Shown here piece by piece: positions 49,935 through 58,926 of a DNA stretch of 64,000 nt. Origin of the DNA: Caballeronia novacaledonica (GTDB lineage: Bacteria; Pseudomonadota; Gammaproteobacteria; Burkholderiales; Burkholderiaceae); NCBI RefSeq assembly GCF_900258035.1, contig NZ_OGTP01000014.1, positions 102,419 through 166,418 of the forward strand, in the 5' to 3' direction. A program made the position numbers and the translations under genes. Under the pieces are notes generated by a model. That model saw nothing but the letters and a program-made list of their open reading frames with translations. It had not been told where the DNA came from and made no database searches. Numbering within the stretch: the first letter of the stretch is position 1; every line of letters begins with the position of its first letter.

Positions 49935-51863
49935 ATGACATCGACTTCGAACGATGCCCATGAGCATCACATTCGTCTTTCAGCGGCGAAACCGAAAAAA
50001 GCGATGACCGGCCTCATGCTGGGCGCGCTCGGCGTCGTGTTCGGCGACATCGGCACGAGCCCGATTTATGCGCTGAGGCAAGGCGTGAGCGAAGCGGGCG
50101 TCGTCGATGCATCGATCGTGATGGGCATTCTGTCGATGATCGTGTGGGCCGTCGTCATCGTCGTGATGGGCAAGTATGTGTGCTACGTGATGCGCGCGGA
50201 CAACGAAGGCGAGGGTGGCATCGTCGCGTTGACGGCGCTCGCGCGTTCGGGCTACGAGCAACAAGGCCGGCATGTGCCGCATCTTCTGCTGATGGCGGGC
50301 CTCTTCGGCGCGGCCATGTTCTATGGCGATTCGATGATCACGCCCGCCGTCTCGGTGCTGTCGGCGGTCGAAGGTCTGAGTCAGGTGAGCGACAGGTTCG
50401 AACCCTTCGTCGTGCCCATCGCGGTGGCGATCCTCATCGCGCTCTTTCTGTTTCAATCGCGCGGCACGGCGGTCGTCGGCAAGTCGTTCGGGCCGGTCAT
50501 GCTCGTGTGGTTCGTCTATCTCGCGGCCGTGGGCGTCTACCGGATCGTGGAGCATCCGGACGTGCTGCGCGCGTTTTCGCCCGCCTATGCATGGACTCTC
50601 GTATTCGCGCACACCGCGCTCGCCTTCACCATTCTCGGCGCCGTGATTCTCGCGTTGACGGGCGCGGAAGCGCTCTATGCCGACATCGGTCACTTCGGCC
50701 GCGCGGGAATCCGGCTCGCGTGGCTCGTCGCCGTGTTTCCGGCGATCATCATCGGTTACTTCGGGCAGGCCGCCACGATTCTGCATCAGCCGGGCGCGGC
50801 GAGGCAGCCGTTCTTCTTCGCCGCGCCTTCGTGGGCGCTGGTGCCGACCGTGCTGATCGCAATGCTCGCCACGGTGATCGCATCGCAGGCCGTCATTTCA
50901 GGGGCTTTTTCGATGACGAGCCAGGCGATCGAACTCGGCTTTCTGCCACGGCTTCGTGTGATCGAAACGTCGTCGTCGCGGCGCGGGCAAGTGTATGTGC
51001 CCGCCGTGAACGCGGTGCTGTTCATCGCGGTGATGTTCCTCGTGCTCGCGTTTCGCAGTTCGGACCGGTTGACATCGGCCTATGGCATCGCTGTCGGTCT
51101 CACGATGCTCATCACTACCGTGCAGATGGTGAGCGTCGCACGCAACATCTGGCGCTGGCCGTGGCTCGCGGTCGCCGCGCTCAGCGTGCCGCTTCTCGCA
51201 ATCGATGCGCTGCTCGTCGCGGCCAACATCCACAAGATTCCGCAAGGCGGCTGGTTTCCGGTGGCGATCGGCATCGTGCTCTTCGTGCTGATGGCGACGT
51301 GGCATCGCGGGCTCGAACTCGCGCACTTGCATGCATCGCGCGCTCAGCCGCTCGCGGATTTCCTGCGCGATGTGCTGAGCGACCCCGAACCGCCCGCGCG
51401 CGTGCCGGGCACCGCCGTCTATCCGGGCAGCACGCCGGGCGCGACGCCTTCCGCGCTCACGAGCAACGTGCGCCACAATCGCGTGCTGCACGAGACGACG
51501 GTGATCTTCGCGAATCGGGCGGAATCGGCGCCGCGTGTGGATGAACATACGCGCATCGAAGTGCGCGATCTGGGCGCGGGCTGCTACGAAGTGATCTCGC
51601 GTCATGGCTTCGTCGAGCGGCCGAACTTGCCGCGCCTGCTCAAATCGCTCGATGGACAACTCGGCGACTGGCGCTTCGATGCGAAGCACACCACGTTCTT
51701 CCTGCCGCGCGACGAGGCGATGCCCGGCTGCTCGCACGGTCAGATGCCGCGCTGGCGCGAGCGTCTTTTTGGCGAGATGTCGTTCCATTCGGCATCGAGC
51801 GCGGAATATTACGGACTTCGAAGCGAAGATGTCGTCGAGCTTGGCGTTCAGGTCGTGCTATGA
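49935..51863 (+). CDS. kup: Kup-family potassium uptake protein
   Basis: A 642-residue protein with about 12 membrane segments and the Kup N-terminal signature ALGVVFGDIGTSPIYALRQG. The C-terminal third is a soluble domain (residues about 470-642). Kup is a K+:H+ symporter active at low pH. Two segments, GMLGAAMFYGDSMITPAVSV-type and LTGAEALYADIGHFGRAG, fit the family. It stands alone between the RcnB-like gene and a run of small minus-strand genes. Confidence 0.95.
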   Translation: MTSTSNDAHEHHIRLSAAKPKKAMTGLMLGALGVVFGDIGTSPIYALRQGVSEAGVVDASIVMGILSMIVWAVVIVVMGKYVCYVMRADNEGEGGIVALTALARSGYEQQGRHVPHLLLMAGLFGAAMFYGDSMITPAVSVLSAVEGLSQVSDRFEPFVVPIAVAILIALFLFQSRGTAVVGKSFGPVMLVWFVYLAAVGVYRIVEHPDVLRAFSPAYAWTLVFAHTALAFTILGAVILALTGAEALYADIGHFGRAGIRLAWLVAVFPAIIIGYFGQAATILHQPGAARQPFFFAAPSWALVPTVLIAMLATVIASQAVISGAFSMTSQAIELGFLPRLRVIETSSSRRGQVYVPAVNAVLFIAVMFLVLAFRSSDRLTSAYGIAVGLTMLITTVQMVSVARNIWRWPWLAVAALSVPLLAIDALLVAANIHKIPQGGWFPVAIGIVLFVLMATWHRGLELAHLHASRAQPLADFLRDVLSDPEPPARVPGTAVYPGSTPGATPSALTSNVRHNRVLHETTVIFANRAESAPRVDEHTRIEVRDLGAGCYEVISRHGFVERPNLPRLLKSLDGQLGDWRFDAKHTTFFLPRDEAMPGCSHGQMPRWRERLFGEMSFHSASSAEYYGLRSEDVVELGVQVVL

Positions 51864-51882
51864 GAAATGTCGATCCGACGGC

Positions 51883-52101
51883 TCACTGCATGGCGCCGCC
51901 CGCTGGCAGCATGTCGGCTTTCGCGTTCGCGTGATTTTTAGCGGCTTCCATCGCCGCATCGGCGCTTTCGAGCGGGCGATCGCGCATCTCGGTGTAGCCG
52001 TCCGCATCGACGGTGTACGCCCAGGTGCAACGTCCCGTCGGATCCTGATCGATCGTGATCTCGACGCGATGCCCGTTGCGAACGTAAGTCTCGGTAGACA
52101 T
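51883..52101 (-). CDS. Small conserved hypothetical protein
   Basis: A 72-residue hydrophilic protein (MSTETYVRNGHRVEITIDQD to DMLPAGGAMQ) that looks like a folded small domain with a beta-rich N-terminal half. The start at 52101 was preferred to a longer reading; only a weak GAGAG precedes it. The function is not recognised. Confidence 0.6.
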   Translation of the reverse strand: MSTETYVRNGHRVEITIDQDPTGRCTWAYTVDADGYTEMRDRPLESADAAMEAAKNHANAKADMLPAGGAMQ

Positions 52102-52129
52102 GATGTGATCTCTCATTGAACGCATGCGT

Positions 52130-52408
52130 TCAGGACACGCCTGCGCCGCGCGCCCGCTTGAGCGCGAGTATCGCGGCGGCGGGCACATGTACGGTGCCAA
52201 AGCCGAGCACGAACACGAGCCATGTGGGCATCGGCAATTCGAGCGTGTGTGCGCCCATCGCGCCGAATGCGAGTGAAACGGCGATCAGCACGGCATGCGC
52301 AGTGCGTCGCTTCGCCTGGCCGCGCGTGAAGCTCGGAATCTCGTGATGCGTATAGCAGACGATTACGCCCATCAGCGTGGCCGCAACGACCGCTTGCCAT
52401 GGGATCAC
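52130..52408 (-). CDS. Small membrane protein, hypothetical
   Basis: A 92-residue protein with three hydrophobic stretches (QAVVAATLMGVIVCY, HAVLIAVSLAFGAMG, WLVFVLGFGTVHVPAAAILAL). It overlaps the preceding 62-residue gene by ATGA, so the two are co-expressed. No family is recognised. Confidence 0.65.
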   Translation of the reverse strand: MIPWQAVVAATLMGVIVCYTHHEIPSFTRGQAKRRTAHAVLIAVSLAFGAMGAHTLELPMPTWLVFVLGFGTVHVPAAAILALKRARGAGVS

Positions 52409-52593
52409 GGAGGATTCGAATCGGGCGGAACGGGATTCTTTTCCTGCGTCGACGGCAATTCGTTTTCCGATGCTTCGTGCGTGCGCTTGTCGCGTTCGTC
52501 GAGTTGACCCTGCTTCGTGTCGTCAGTGGACGTTCCCACGGGTTCGTCCATGTCGTCGGCGGTGGCGTGCGGCACAGGCTTGCCTGGCTCCAT
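52405..52593 (-). CDS. Short hydrophilic hypothetical protein
   Basis: A 62-residue polar protein rich in Asp, Glu, Pro and Thr, probably disordered (HATADDMDEPVGTSTDDT near the N-terminus). Its stop overlaps the next gene by 4 bp. The tight coupling argues it is real, but no function can be proposed. Confidence 0.55.
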   Translation of the reverse strand: MEPGKPVPHATADDMDEPVGTSTDDTKQGQLDERDKRTHEASENELPSTQEKNPVPPDSNPP

Positions 52594-52657
52594 GATGGCC
52601 TCCGGAAATCGTGATGAAGCGATAACGAGCGCAGCAAATGCCGGACCCGCTCGCGGT

Positions 52658-53242
52658 TTATTCGAGTCCTTCGTGCTCGAACGCGAGCTTCACGGCCGGC
52701 CGCTCACGCATGCGCTGATAGAACGCCTCAAGCTCGGCGGGCATGTCGACGCTCATCTTCTTCGCCCATGTCAGCATCGTGAAGAGATACGCATCCGCGA
52801 CGCTGGCCTTGTCGCCGAACAGATAATCGCCTTGCATCGACTTGGCGATCAGCGCAAAACGCTTGCCGATTTTCTCGCGTGCGGCCGTGGCCTCCGCATC
52901 GGACGACGGGCGGAACACGCGGGCGAACTGCTTGTGGATCTCGGTCGAAATGAACGCGAGCATTTCCAGAAGGCGCATCTGTCCGTCTTCGCCGGAAGGC
53001 GCGAGCGATGGCGCTTTTTGCGCGACCCACGAAAGAATCGCGATGTTCTCGGTAAGGCGCTTGCCATCGTCGAATTCGACGACGGGCACATAGCTCTTCG
53101 GATTGATATCGTCGAACGGCGTGCCGTCCTCGGTCATCTTCGTCTTGAGATCGACTTTCACGCGATCGAAGTCCAGGCCTGCTTCATGCATCGCGATGTG
53201 ATCGGCGAGACTGCATGCGCCGGGTGCGAAATACAGTTTCAT
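52658..53242 (-). CDS. gstA: Glutathione S-transferase, beta-class (GstA-like)
   Basis: A 194-residue GST with the N-terminal thioredoxin-like domain opening MKLYFAPGACSLADHIAMHE, including Cys10 used by beta-class enzymes, and the cis-Pro region SYVPVVEFDDG. The C-terminal helical domain has KASVADAYLFTMLTWA, the usual N-capping region. It conjugates or reduces electrophiles with glutathione. It lies alone with a short gap on each side. Confidence 0.9.
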   Translation of the reverse strand: MKLYFAPGACSLADHIAMHEAGLDFDRVKVDLKTKMTEDGTPFDDINPKSYVPVVEFDDGKRLTENIAILSWVAQKAPSLAPSGEDGQMRLLEMLAFISTEIHKQFARVFRPSSDAEATAAREKIGKRFALIAKSMQGDYLFGDKASVADAYLFTMLTWAKKMSVDMPAELEAFYQRMRERPAVKLAFEHEGLE

Positions 53243-53474
53243 GATTCGCGTCTCCTTTCCGTGACGACAGTGATGGAACGCAATCAGGCGAGCAAGGCTT
53301 ATGCCGCAAAAAGGTGAGCGGCTCTAAAGTTCCACCATGCTGTGCCGTTGACACGAAAGTGCCGTTTTCGCAGCGGTCGAAGGCGAAAGGTATGATACGG
53401 CCGTTTTGTCGCGATGCGCGGTCCGCCGTCGATGACGTTCGATGTCCCGGCCATCGCACGTGGCGGGCTTTTCC

Positions 53475-54593
53475 ATGTTCCACACACCTGACACCGAAAC
53501 ACTACGCCTTTGCAGCGTGCTCGCGAGCACGGCGTTCGGGCTCGTCTTCGCGCTGGTGCGCTTCGGCCGCAAAGTCGAGCCGCATTTCGTGCACTGGTCG
53601 GCGAGCGCGTTGCTCTACGCGGCCGTGCTGACCGGCTTCAATCCCGCACGCGGCAATGCGCTGCTCATCGGCCTGCTGCTCGGCGCGCTCGCGGCCACCA
53701 ACATGCTGATCGTTTCGGGCTTGCGCGCCTTCGACGGCAAGCCGCCGTTTCGCGCATGGATGCTCGCGCCGATCCTGGGCTGCGTGGCCGCGCATGTGCT
53801 GCCGCGATGGATCGGCGGTCATGGTCTGCTAGTGTCGATGTCGATGCACGCGGGCGACACCATCAGCGTCGCGATTTCTGCCGCGATCACCGGCGCGATC
53901 CTCTGGTCGAGCGGACGGCGCGAAAAGAGCCGCGCCCGGCGCATCGCCGGTCTCGCGATGCTGGGCTATCTGCCCGGTTACGCGGTGACGCTCGCAGCGT
54001 ATGCGTGGTCGGAAGCGCGCATCAATTATCTCGCGCTGATTCCGATGCTCTCCGATCAGTTGCTATTGGGCGTGCTCAATCTCGGCCTGCTGGCGATTCC
54101 CGCCGAACGCGCGCAGCAACGCCTGCGCGATGCCGCGCTGCGCGATCCGCTGACGGGCGTGTGGAATCGCTCCGGATTCGACACGTATGCGAAGCGTCTC
54201 GCCGCGCCGGGCGCGACCGTGCTCGCCATCGACCTCGATCATTTCAAGCAGATCAACGACCGGCACGGTCATCTCGCGGGCGATAACGTGTTGATCGAAC
54301 TCGCACGGCTCGCGGGCACGGAAGTCGCGTCGCTGGGCGGCGAGTTCGGGCGGCTCGGCGGCGACGAGTTCGTCGCGATCGTTCCGGCTTCGCGCGCATC
54401 GGATGCGCAGGCCTGCGCGAATCAGATTCACGCTGCGTGCCGCAAATACACCGAAGGCATGCCGGAGTGGACGACGAGCATCGGCGTATCGCAGATCGGC
54501 GCGAACGATTCGAGCTTTCACGAAGCGCTGCAACGCGCGGACGTTGCGCTGTATCGTGCGAAGCTGGCGGGCCGCAACACGTTGACGGTCTGA
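53475..54593 (+). CDS. Diguanylate cyclase with N-terminal membrane domain
   Basis: A 372-residue protein with about six hydrophobic segments in the first 190 residues and a C-terminal GGDEF domain (DPLTGVWNRSGFD, IDLDHFKQINDRHGHLAGD, RLGGDEFVAIV). The intact GGDEF core predicts synthesis of c-di-GMP. No RxxD inhibitory I-site is visible just before GGDEF. The start at 53475 was preferred to 53442 because the upstream residues look unrelated, but neither has a strong ribosome site. Confidence 0.88.
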   Translation: MFHTPDTETLRLCSVLASTAFGLVFALVRFGRKVEPHFVHWSASALLYAAVLTGFNPARGNALLIGLLLGALAATNMLIVSGLRAFDGKPPFRAWMLAPILGCVAAHVLPRWIGGHGLLVSMSMHAGDTISVAISAAITGAILWSSGRREKSRARRIAGLAMLGYLPGYAVTLAAYAWSEARINYLALIPMLSDQLLLGVLNLGLLAIPAERAQQRLRDAALRDPLTGVWNRSGFDTYAKRLAAPGATVLAIDLDHFKQINDRHGHLAGDNVLIELARLAGTEVASLGGEFGRLGGDEFVAIVPASRASDAQACANQIHAACRKYTEGMPEWTTSIGVSQIGANDSSFHEALQRADVALYRAKLAGRNTLTV

Positions 54594-54634
54594 TCAAGTA
54601 GAGTCTTCGGTGTCGATACCACCCGGAGACGCGG

Positions 54635-55174
54635 ATGAAGGGCAAACGCATCGCAACGGCGTTGCTATTGCTGCTGGCGTGGTCCGTTTGCGTGCAGGCG
54701 CAGGATCGGCCGCTCTCCGACGAACAATTGCTCGGCGTGATTTTCGTCGCGAATCAGGCGGAGATCGCCGCGGCCAATCTGGCCTTGCGCAAGACGCGCT
54801 CGAATAGCTTGCAGGTCTTCGCGAAGCGGATCGTGTCGGAACATGCGCAAGTCAATCAGGAGATCGCCACGCTGACGCAGCGATACGGCACGCAGCCGCT
54901 ACGCAGCGCGACGAGCGACGCATTGACGAAGCAAAGCAGCGACGACATCGCCGATCTCGACGAAACCGGCACGTACGATTTCGACGAAGCGTATCTGGAT
55001 CGCGAAGTCGCTTTTCTGCAGAAGCTCGTGAATACCGTCGATGGCTATATCCGGACGGCGCGCAGCGCGGAAGTGCGGACCTTGCTGATACGCTCGCGTC
55101 CGTCGTTCATATTTCATCTCGATCAGGCTCAACGGCTGCAAATCACGATAGGCAGTCCGGGCCTCATCCATTGA
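54635..55174 (+). CDS. DUF4142-family periplasmic protein
   Basis: A 179-residue protein with a signal peptide (LLLLLAWSVCVQAQ) and a four-helix DUF4142/ferritin-like domain with no clear metal ligands (FVANQAEIAAANLALRK, FAKRIVSEHAQVNQEI). Such proteins are often stress related. It lies 41 bp after the diguanylate cyclase and 24 bp before the DUF1801 gene, so the three may be co-transcribed. Confidence 0.82.
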   Translation: MKGKRIATALLLLLAWSVCVQAQDRPLSDEQLLGVIFVANQAEIAAANLALRKTRSNSLQVFAKRIVSEHAQVNQEIATLTQRYGTQPLRSATSDALTKQSSDDIADLDETGTYDFDEAYLDREVAFLQKLVNTVDGYIRTARSAEVRTLLIRSRPSFIFHLDQAQRLQITIGSPGLIH

Positions 55175-55198
55175 CGGCGTTACGCCACGGAGACACGC

Positions 55199-55582
55199 AT
55201 GAATCCATCGGAACGAATCGACGCGTTGATCGCCGGCATCACCGACTGGCGCGGCGAGACATTCGCCAACATGCGCGAGATCATCCTCGCGGCGGATGGC
55301 GGGATCGTCGAAGAGTGGAAGTACATGGGCAGCCCGGTGTGGTATCGCGACGGCATGATCGCCGTGGCGAACGCGCATAAGGGAAAAGTGAAGCTCACGT
55401 TTGCCAACGGTGCGAGCCTTCCCGATCCCGAGCAGCTCTTCAACGCGGGGCTCGAAGGTAATGCGCGGCGCGCGATCGATTTCTTCGAAGGCGACAAGAT
55501 CAATGCGCGTGCGCTGAAAAGTCTCGTGCGCGCGGCGATCGAGTTCAATCAGGCGAAGTCGAAGAAAAAGGCGTCTGGTTAG
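55199..55582 (+). CDS. DUF1801-family protein
   Basis: A 127-residue cytoplasmic protein with the YdhG/DUF1801 pattern (WRGETFANMREIILAADGGI, EEWKYMGSPVWYRDGMI, AIDFFEGDKI). No enzymatic role is established. It overlaps the convergent methyltransferase gene by 4 bp. Confidence 0.85.
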   Translation: MNPSERIDALIAGITDWRGETFANMREIILAADGGIVEEWKYMGSPVWYRDGMIAVANAHKGKVKLTFANGASLPDPEQLFNAGLEGNARRAIDFFEGDKINARALKSLVRAAIEFNQAKSKKKASG

Positions 55583-56409
55583 GCCACGCGCGTCCATGCG
55601 CCGACGAAGGCCGGCGGCTGCATGATGCCGTCGAGCGCGACGATTTCATCGCGCAGACGCGAGGCCAGCGTATCGATGCCGATCTCATCCGCGCTTGCGA
55701 CACCGAAGCGCTCGGCAAGCGGCAACAGCGTGCGCAAGACCTCGGCCATGTATTGATACGCGAACGAGTCGGGGCCGCCTTCGAAGCGCGCGGAAAGCAG
55801 CATCTTCGGGCCGGGCAAGCCGGCGCTGCGAAACGTCGAATACAGTTTCGATCCCATATCGGTCTCGACGCCCGCCCGTCGAAACGTCTCCCTGATCCAG
55901 TGCAGGCCCTGCGTGCATAACGGCGACTCGGGCACGGAGCGCGCGGTGCTCATGTCCATCTCGTGAAAGACGAAGAGCGTGCCCGCGCCCGCGCGTTCGG
56001 CGAGGCGGCGCAAGGTCGCGACGGGATCGGGCAGATGCAGCAGGATCAGACGGCCAACGATGGCATCGACGGGTTCCGCGGCTTCGAAATCCGCCACGCT
56101 CGCGACCTCGAAGCGCACGTTGGCGAGGCCCGCGTGCCGCGTGCGTTCGCGCGCCTTGTCGATCACGCCGGGCGCCTGATCGATGCCGAGCACCGACCCA
56201 TTCGGCCCCACGAACGATGCAGCCAGAAACGAAACATCGCCCGCGCCGCAGCCCAGATCGAGCACGCGCATGCCGGACGCGAGCCCCGCGCGGCGCAGGA
56301 TTTCTTCAGTCAGATCGCCGATGAAGCGGGCCTGATTTTCGAGGCGCTGCACTTCCGGATCGGAATGGCCGAGCACGTACGCGCCGGCGGAAGAGCGGGA
56401 AGAATTCAT
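55579..56409 (-). CDS. Class I SAM-dependent methyltransferase
   Basis: A 276-residue methyltransferase with motif I VLDLGCGAGDVSFLA and motif II/III regions VLGIDQAPGVIDKA and DAIVGRLILLHLPDP. UbiE-like in general pattern; the acceptor is unknown. It is convergent with the DUF1801 gene and divergent from the TonB receptor gene with 238 bp between starts. Confidence 0.88.
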   Translation of the reverse strand: MNSSRSSAGAYVLGHSDPEVQRLENQARFIGDLTEEILRRAGLASGMRVLDLGCGAGDVSFLAASFVGPNGSVLGIDQAPGVIDKARERTRHAGLANVRFEVASVADFEAAEPVDAIVGRLILLHLPDPVATLRRLAERAGAGTLFVFHEMDMSTARSVPESPLCTQGLHWIRETFRRAGVETDMGSKLYSTFRSAGLPGPKMLLSARFEGGPDSFAYQYMAEVLRTLLPLAERFGVASADEIGIDTLASRLRDEIVALDGIMQPPAFVGAWTRVA

Positions 56410-56601
56410 GGGCGTGACCTCGCATGTGCGTGCCGGATGTTCGCGGCAACGGCCTCGCTTTCATCGTAGTGGCTGCGCGACGAAAGCGACTTCCCGCCCC
56501 AAATTTTTCAGATGACTTTCAGCGGATTGTGTCGTTTCCGGACCAAAACGCTCGAATTGTTTCTTTACAAATATAAAACATCCGGCGACAATTGCGCCCG
56601 C

Positions 56602-56622
56602 AAATAATAACGATTCGCATTC
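56602..56622 (+). promoter_or_regulatory. Candidate Fur box upstream of the TonB receptor
   Basis: The stretch AAATAATAACGATTCGCATT starts at 56602, about 46 bp upstream of the receptor start. It resembles Burkholderia-type Fur sites (ATAATNATTCGCATT) and matches the 19-bp consensus at about 10 positions. It fits iron repression of a siderophore receptor. Confidence 0.55.
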
Positions 56623-56647
56623 ACGCACGCAACGAGATCCCAGAGAA

Positions 56648-58834
56648 ATGAGCATGAAATCAGGTACGACGAGTCCGGTCGCGATGCGGCCTCTGAAACT
56701 GGCTGCGCTGCTGCTGTTCGCGGCGGCACCGCTCGCTTACGCGCAGTCGACGGGCTCCGCGCCATCTGCCGCTTCCGAGCCGAACGAAAGCACGCTGCCT
56801 GCGGTGAAAGTGACGGCGCAAAACGTCGACGAACCGTATGGTCCGACGAAAGGCTACGTCGCGAAGGAATCGACGGCGATGAAAGGCAGCACGTCGTTGC
56901 TCGAAACGCCGCAGTCCGTATCCGTCGTCACGCGCCAGCAGATGGATCAGCAGAACGCGCAGACGCTCAACGCGGCCGTGCGCTATGTCTCGGGCGTGAC
57001 GCCCGAAACGCGCGGCGGCATCGCGACGCGCTACGACATGCTGAAGGTGCGCGGCTTCGACGCCGACAAGTACTGGAACGGCCTCAAGCTGCTCGATAAC
57101 GCGTGGTATGCGGTGCCGCAGGTCGACCCGTACATGATGGAGCGCATCGAAGTGCTCAAGGGCCCGGTGTCGGTGCTCTACGGTCAGGCGGCGGCGGGCG
57201 GCCTGCTCAATCAGGAAAGCAAGATGCCGACGGTCGTGCCGCTGCATGAAGTGGGCATCGAGTTCGGAAACTATGCGCACAAGCAGGCCAAGTTCGATTT
57301 CTCCGGACCGATCGCGGGCGATGACCGCTATCTGTATCGCATCACCGGCATCGCGCGTTCGGAAGACGGACAGGTGCAATCGACGTACAACAAGCGCATT
57401 GCGATCGCGCCGTCGTTCACGTGGCGTCCGGACAACAAGACTTCGCTCACGTTGTACGGCTTGTATCAGCATGATCCGCGCAGCACGTCGTACGGCAGCG
57501 TGCCGCCGCAGGGCACGGTGCTCTTCAACCCGAACGGCAAGCTGCCGAGCGACTTCTACGACGGCGATCACAATTTCGAGAGCTTCAACCGCGTGGAGGA
57601 AGCGATCGGCTACAAGTTCGACCGCAAGCTCAGCAACGCATGGACGTTCCGCTCCAATGGCCGCTTGCTGCATCTCGCGCAGGACTACAAGAGCGTCTAT
57701 GCGAGCGCGCTCGAAGACGACTTGCGCACGCTGGATCGCGGCACGGCGGCGTCGAAGGACAATCTGAACACGGTCTCGCTCGACAACCAGATCGAAGGCA
57801 ATTTCTCGACCGGTCAGATCGACCATACGGTACTGTTCGGCTTCGACTATCAGCACTATGCGAGCAACTTCGACGCGGGCTTCGGCACCGCGCCGACGCT
57901 CGACATGTTCGCGCCGGACTACAACCAGGCGATCACGCCGCCGGACCGCTATCACCAGGTCCTGAGCGGCACGCAGTACGGTGTTTATGCGCAAGATCAG
58001 GCGCGTTGGGGCAACGTGATCCTCACGCTCGGCGGACGCGAAGACTGGGCGAGCAGCGATTCGAACAACACGACTTTCGGCGTCGTGTCGCATCAGTTCG
58101 ATCGCGCGTTCACATTCCGCGGCGGTCTGACGTATGTATTCGACAGCGGCATCGCGCCGTATTTCAGCTATACCGAATCGTTCACGCCGCAAGCAGGCGT
58201 CGATATCAACGGCAGTCAATTTTCGCCCGAACGCGGACGTCAGTACGAGGTCGGCGTGAAGTTCCAGCCGAAGGGCTACAACGCGTTCTTTTCGGCCGCG
58301 CTGTTCGATCTGACGCGCAAGAACCTGCTGACGGTCAATGCGGATAACCCGGCGTTCCAGTCGGCGGTCGGCGAGGCGAGATCGCTCGGCGTCGAACTCG
58401 AAGCGAAGGCGAGCCTCACGGATTCGCTGAACGTCACGGCGAGCTATACGTATCTCAACACGAAATACACGCAGGACAACAGCGGACTCGAAGGCAAGTT
58501 CCTGCCCGCGATTCCGCAGAATCAGGCTTCGTTGTGGGGCTATTACACGATCAATCGCGGACCGCTCGCCGGTCTCTCGATGGGCGCGGGTGGACGCTAC
58601 ACCGGCACGACGTACAGCAGCGACAACACCTTCAAGGTGTCGAGCTTCTTCCTCGTCGATGCCACGTTGCGCTATGACCTCGGCCGCGCCGCGGCGCAGT
58701 TGAAGGGCGCGGAGCTTTATGTGAACGCGCAGAACCTCTTCAACAAGGAATATGTCGCATCGTGCTATTACGGAAGCTGGTGCGCGTTCGGCTACGGGCG
58801 TCAGGTGTTCGCGGGCATGAACTATCACTGGTAA
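56648..58834 (+). CDS. TonB-dependent siderophore receptor
   Basis: A 728-residue outer-membrane receptor. It has a signal peptide (LKLAALLLFAAAPLAYAQS), a plug domain (TPQSVSVVTRQQMDQQNAQT, RVKVRGFDADKYWN-like region, ERIEVLKGPVSVLYGQAAAG) and a beta-barrel ending in aromatic W (FAGMNYHW). The plug pattern is that of ferrichrome/ferric-hydroxamate-type receptors. It is preceded by a Fur-like box, but no siderophore synthesis genes are adjacent. Confidence 0.93.
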   Translation: MSMKSGTTSPVAMRPLKLAALLLFAAAPLAYAQSTGSAPSAASEPNESTLPAVKVTAQNVDEPYGPTKGYVAKESTAMKGSTSLLETPQSVSVVTRQQMDQQNAQTLNAAVRYVSGVTPETRGGIATRYDMLKVRGFDADKYWNGLKLLDNAWYAVPQVDPYMMERIEVLKGPVSVLYGQAAAGGLLNQESKMPTVVPLHEVGIEFGNYAHKQAKFDFSGPIAGDDRYLYRITGIARSEDGQVQSTYNKRIAIAPSFTWRPDNKTSLTLYGLYQHDPRSTSYGSVPPQGTVLFNPNGKLPSDFYDGDHNFESFNRVEEAIGYKFDRKLSNAWTFRSNGRLLHLAQDYKSVYASALEDDLRTLDRGTAASKDNLNTVSLDNQIEGNFSTGQIDHTVLFGFDYQHYASNFDAGFGTAPTLDMFAPDYNQAITPPDRYHQVLSGTQYGVYAQDQARWGNVILTLGGREDWASSDSNNTTFGVVSHQFDRAFTFRGGLTYVFDSGIAPYFSYTESFTPQAGVDINGSQFSPERGRQYEVGVKFQPKGYNAFFSAALFDLTRKNLLTVNADNPAFQSAVGEARSLGVELEAKASLTDSLNVTASYTYLNTKYTQDNSGLEGKFLPAIPQNQASLWGYYTINRGPLAGLSMGAGGRYTGTTYSSDNTFKVSSFFLVDATLRYDLGRAAAQLKGAELYVNAQNLFNKEYVASCYYGSWCAFGYGRQVFAGMNYHW

Positions 58835-58926
58835 GCACGTCTCGCCGCACGGGCCTTTCAACGGCGCGTGGCGGGCAGCATCGCGTTCGGATGGTCAGCG
58901 GTCGGCGGCGTAGAACTGAACCTGAA

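Noticed and set aside
56660..58861. A 733-codon minus-strand frame
   Set aside because: It is antisense to the well-supported TonB receptor; the content is the usual Arg-rich shadow.
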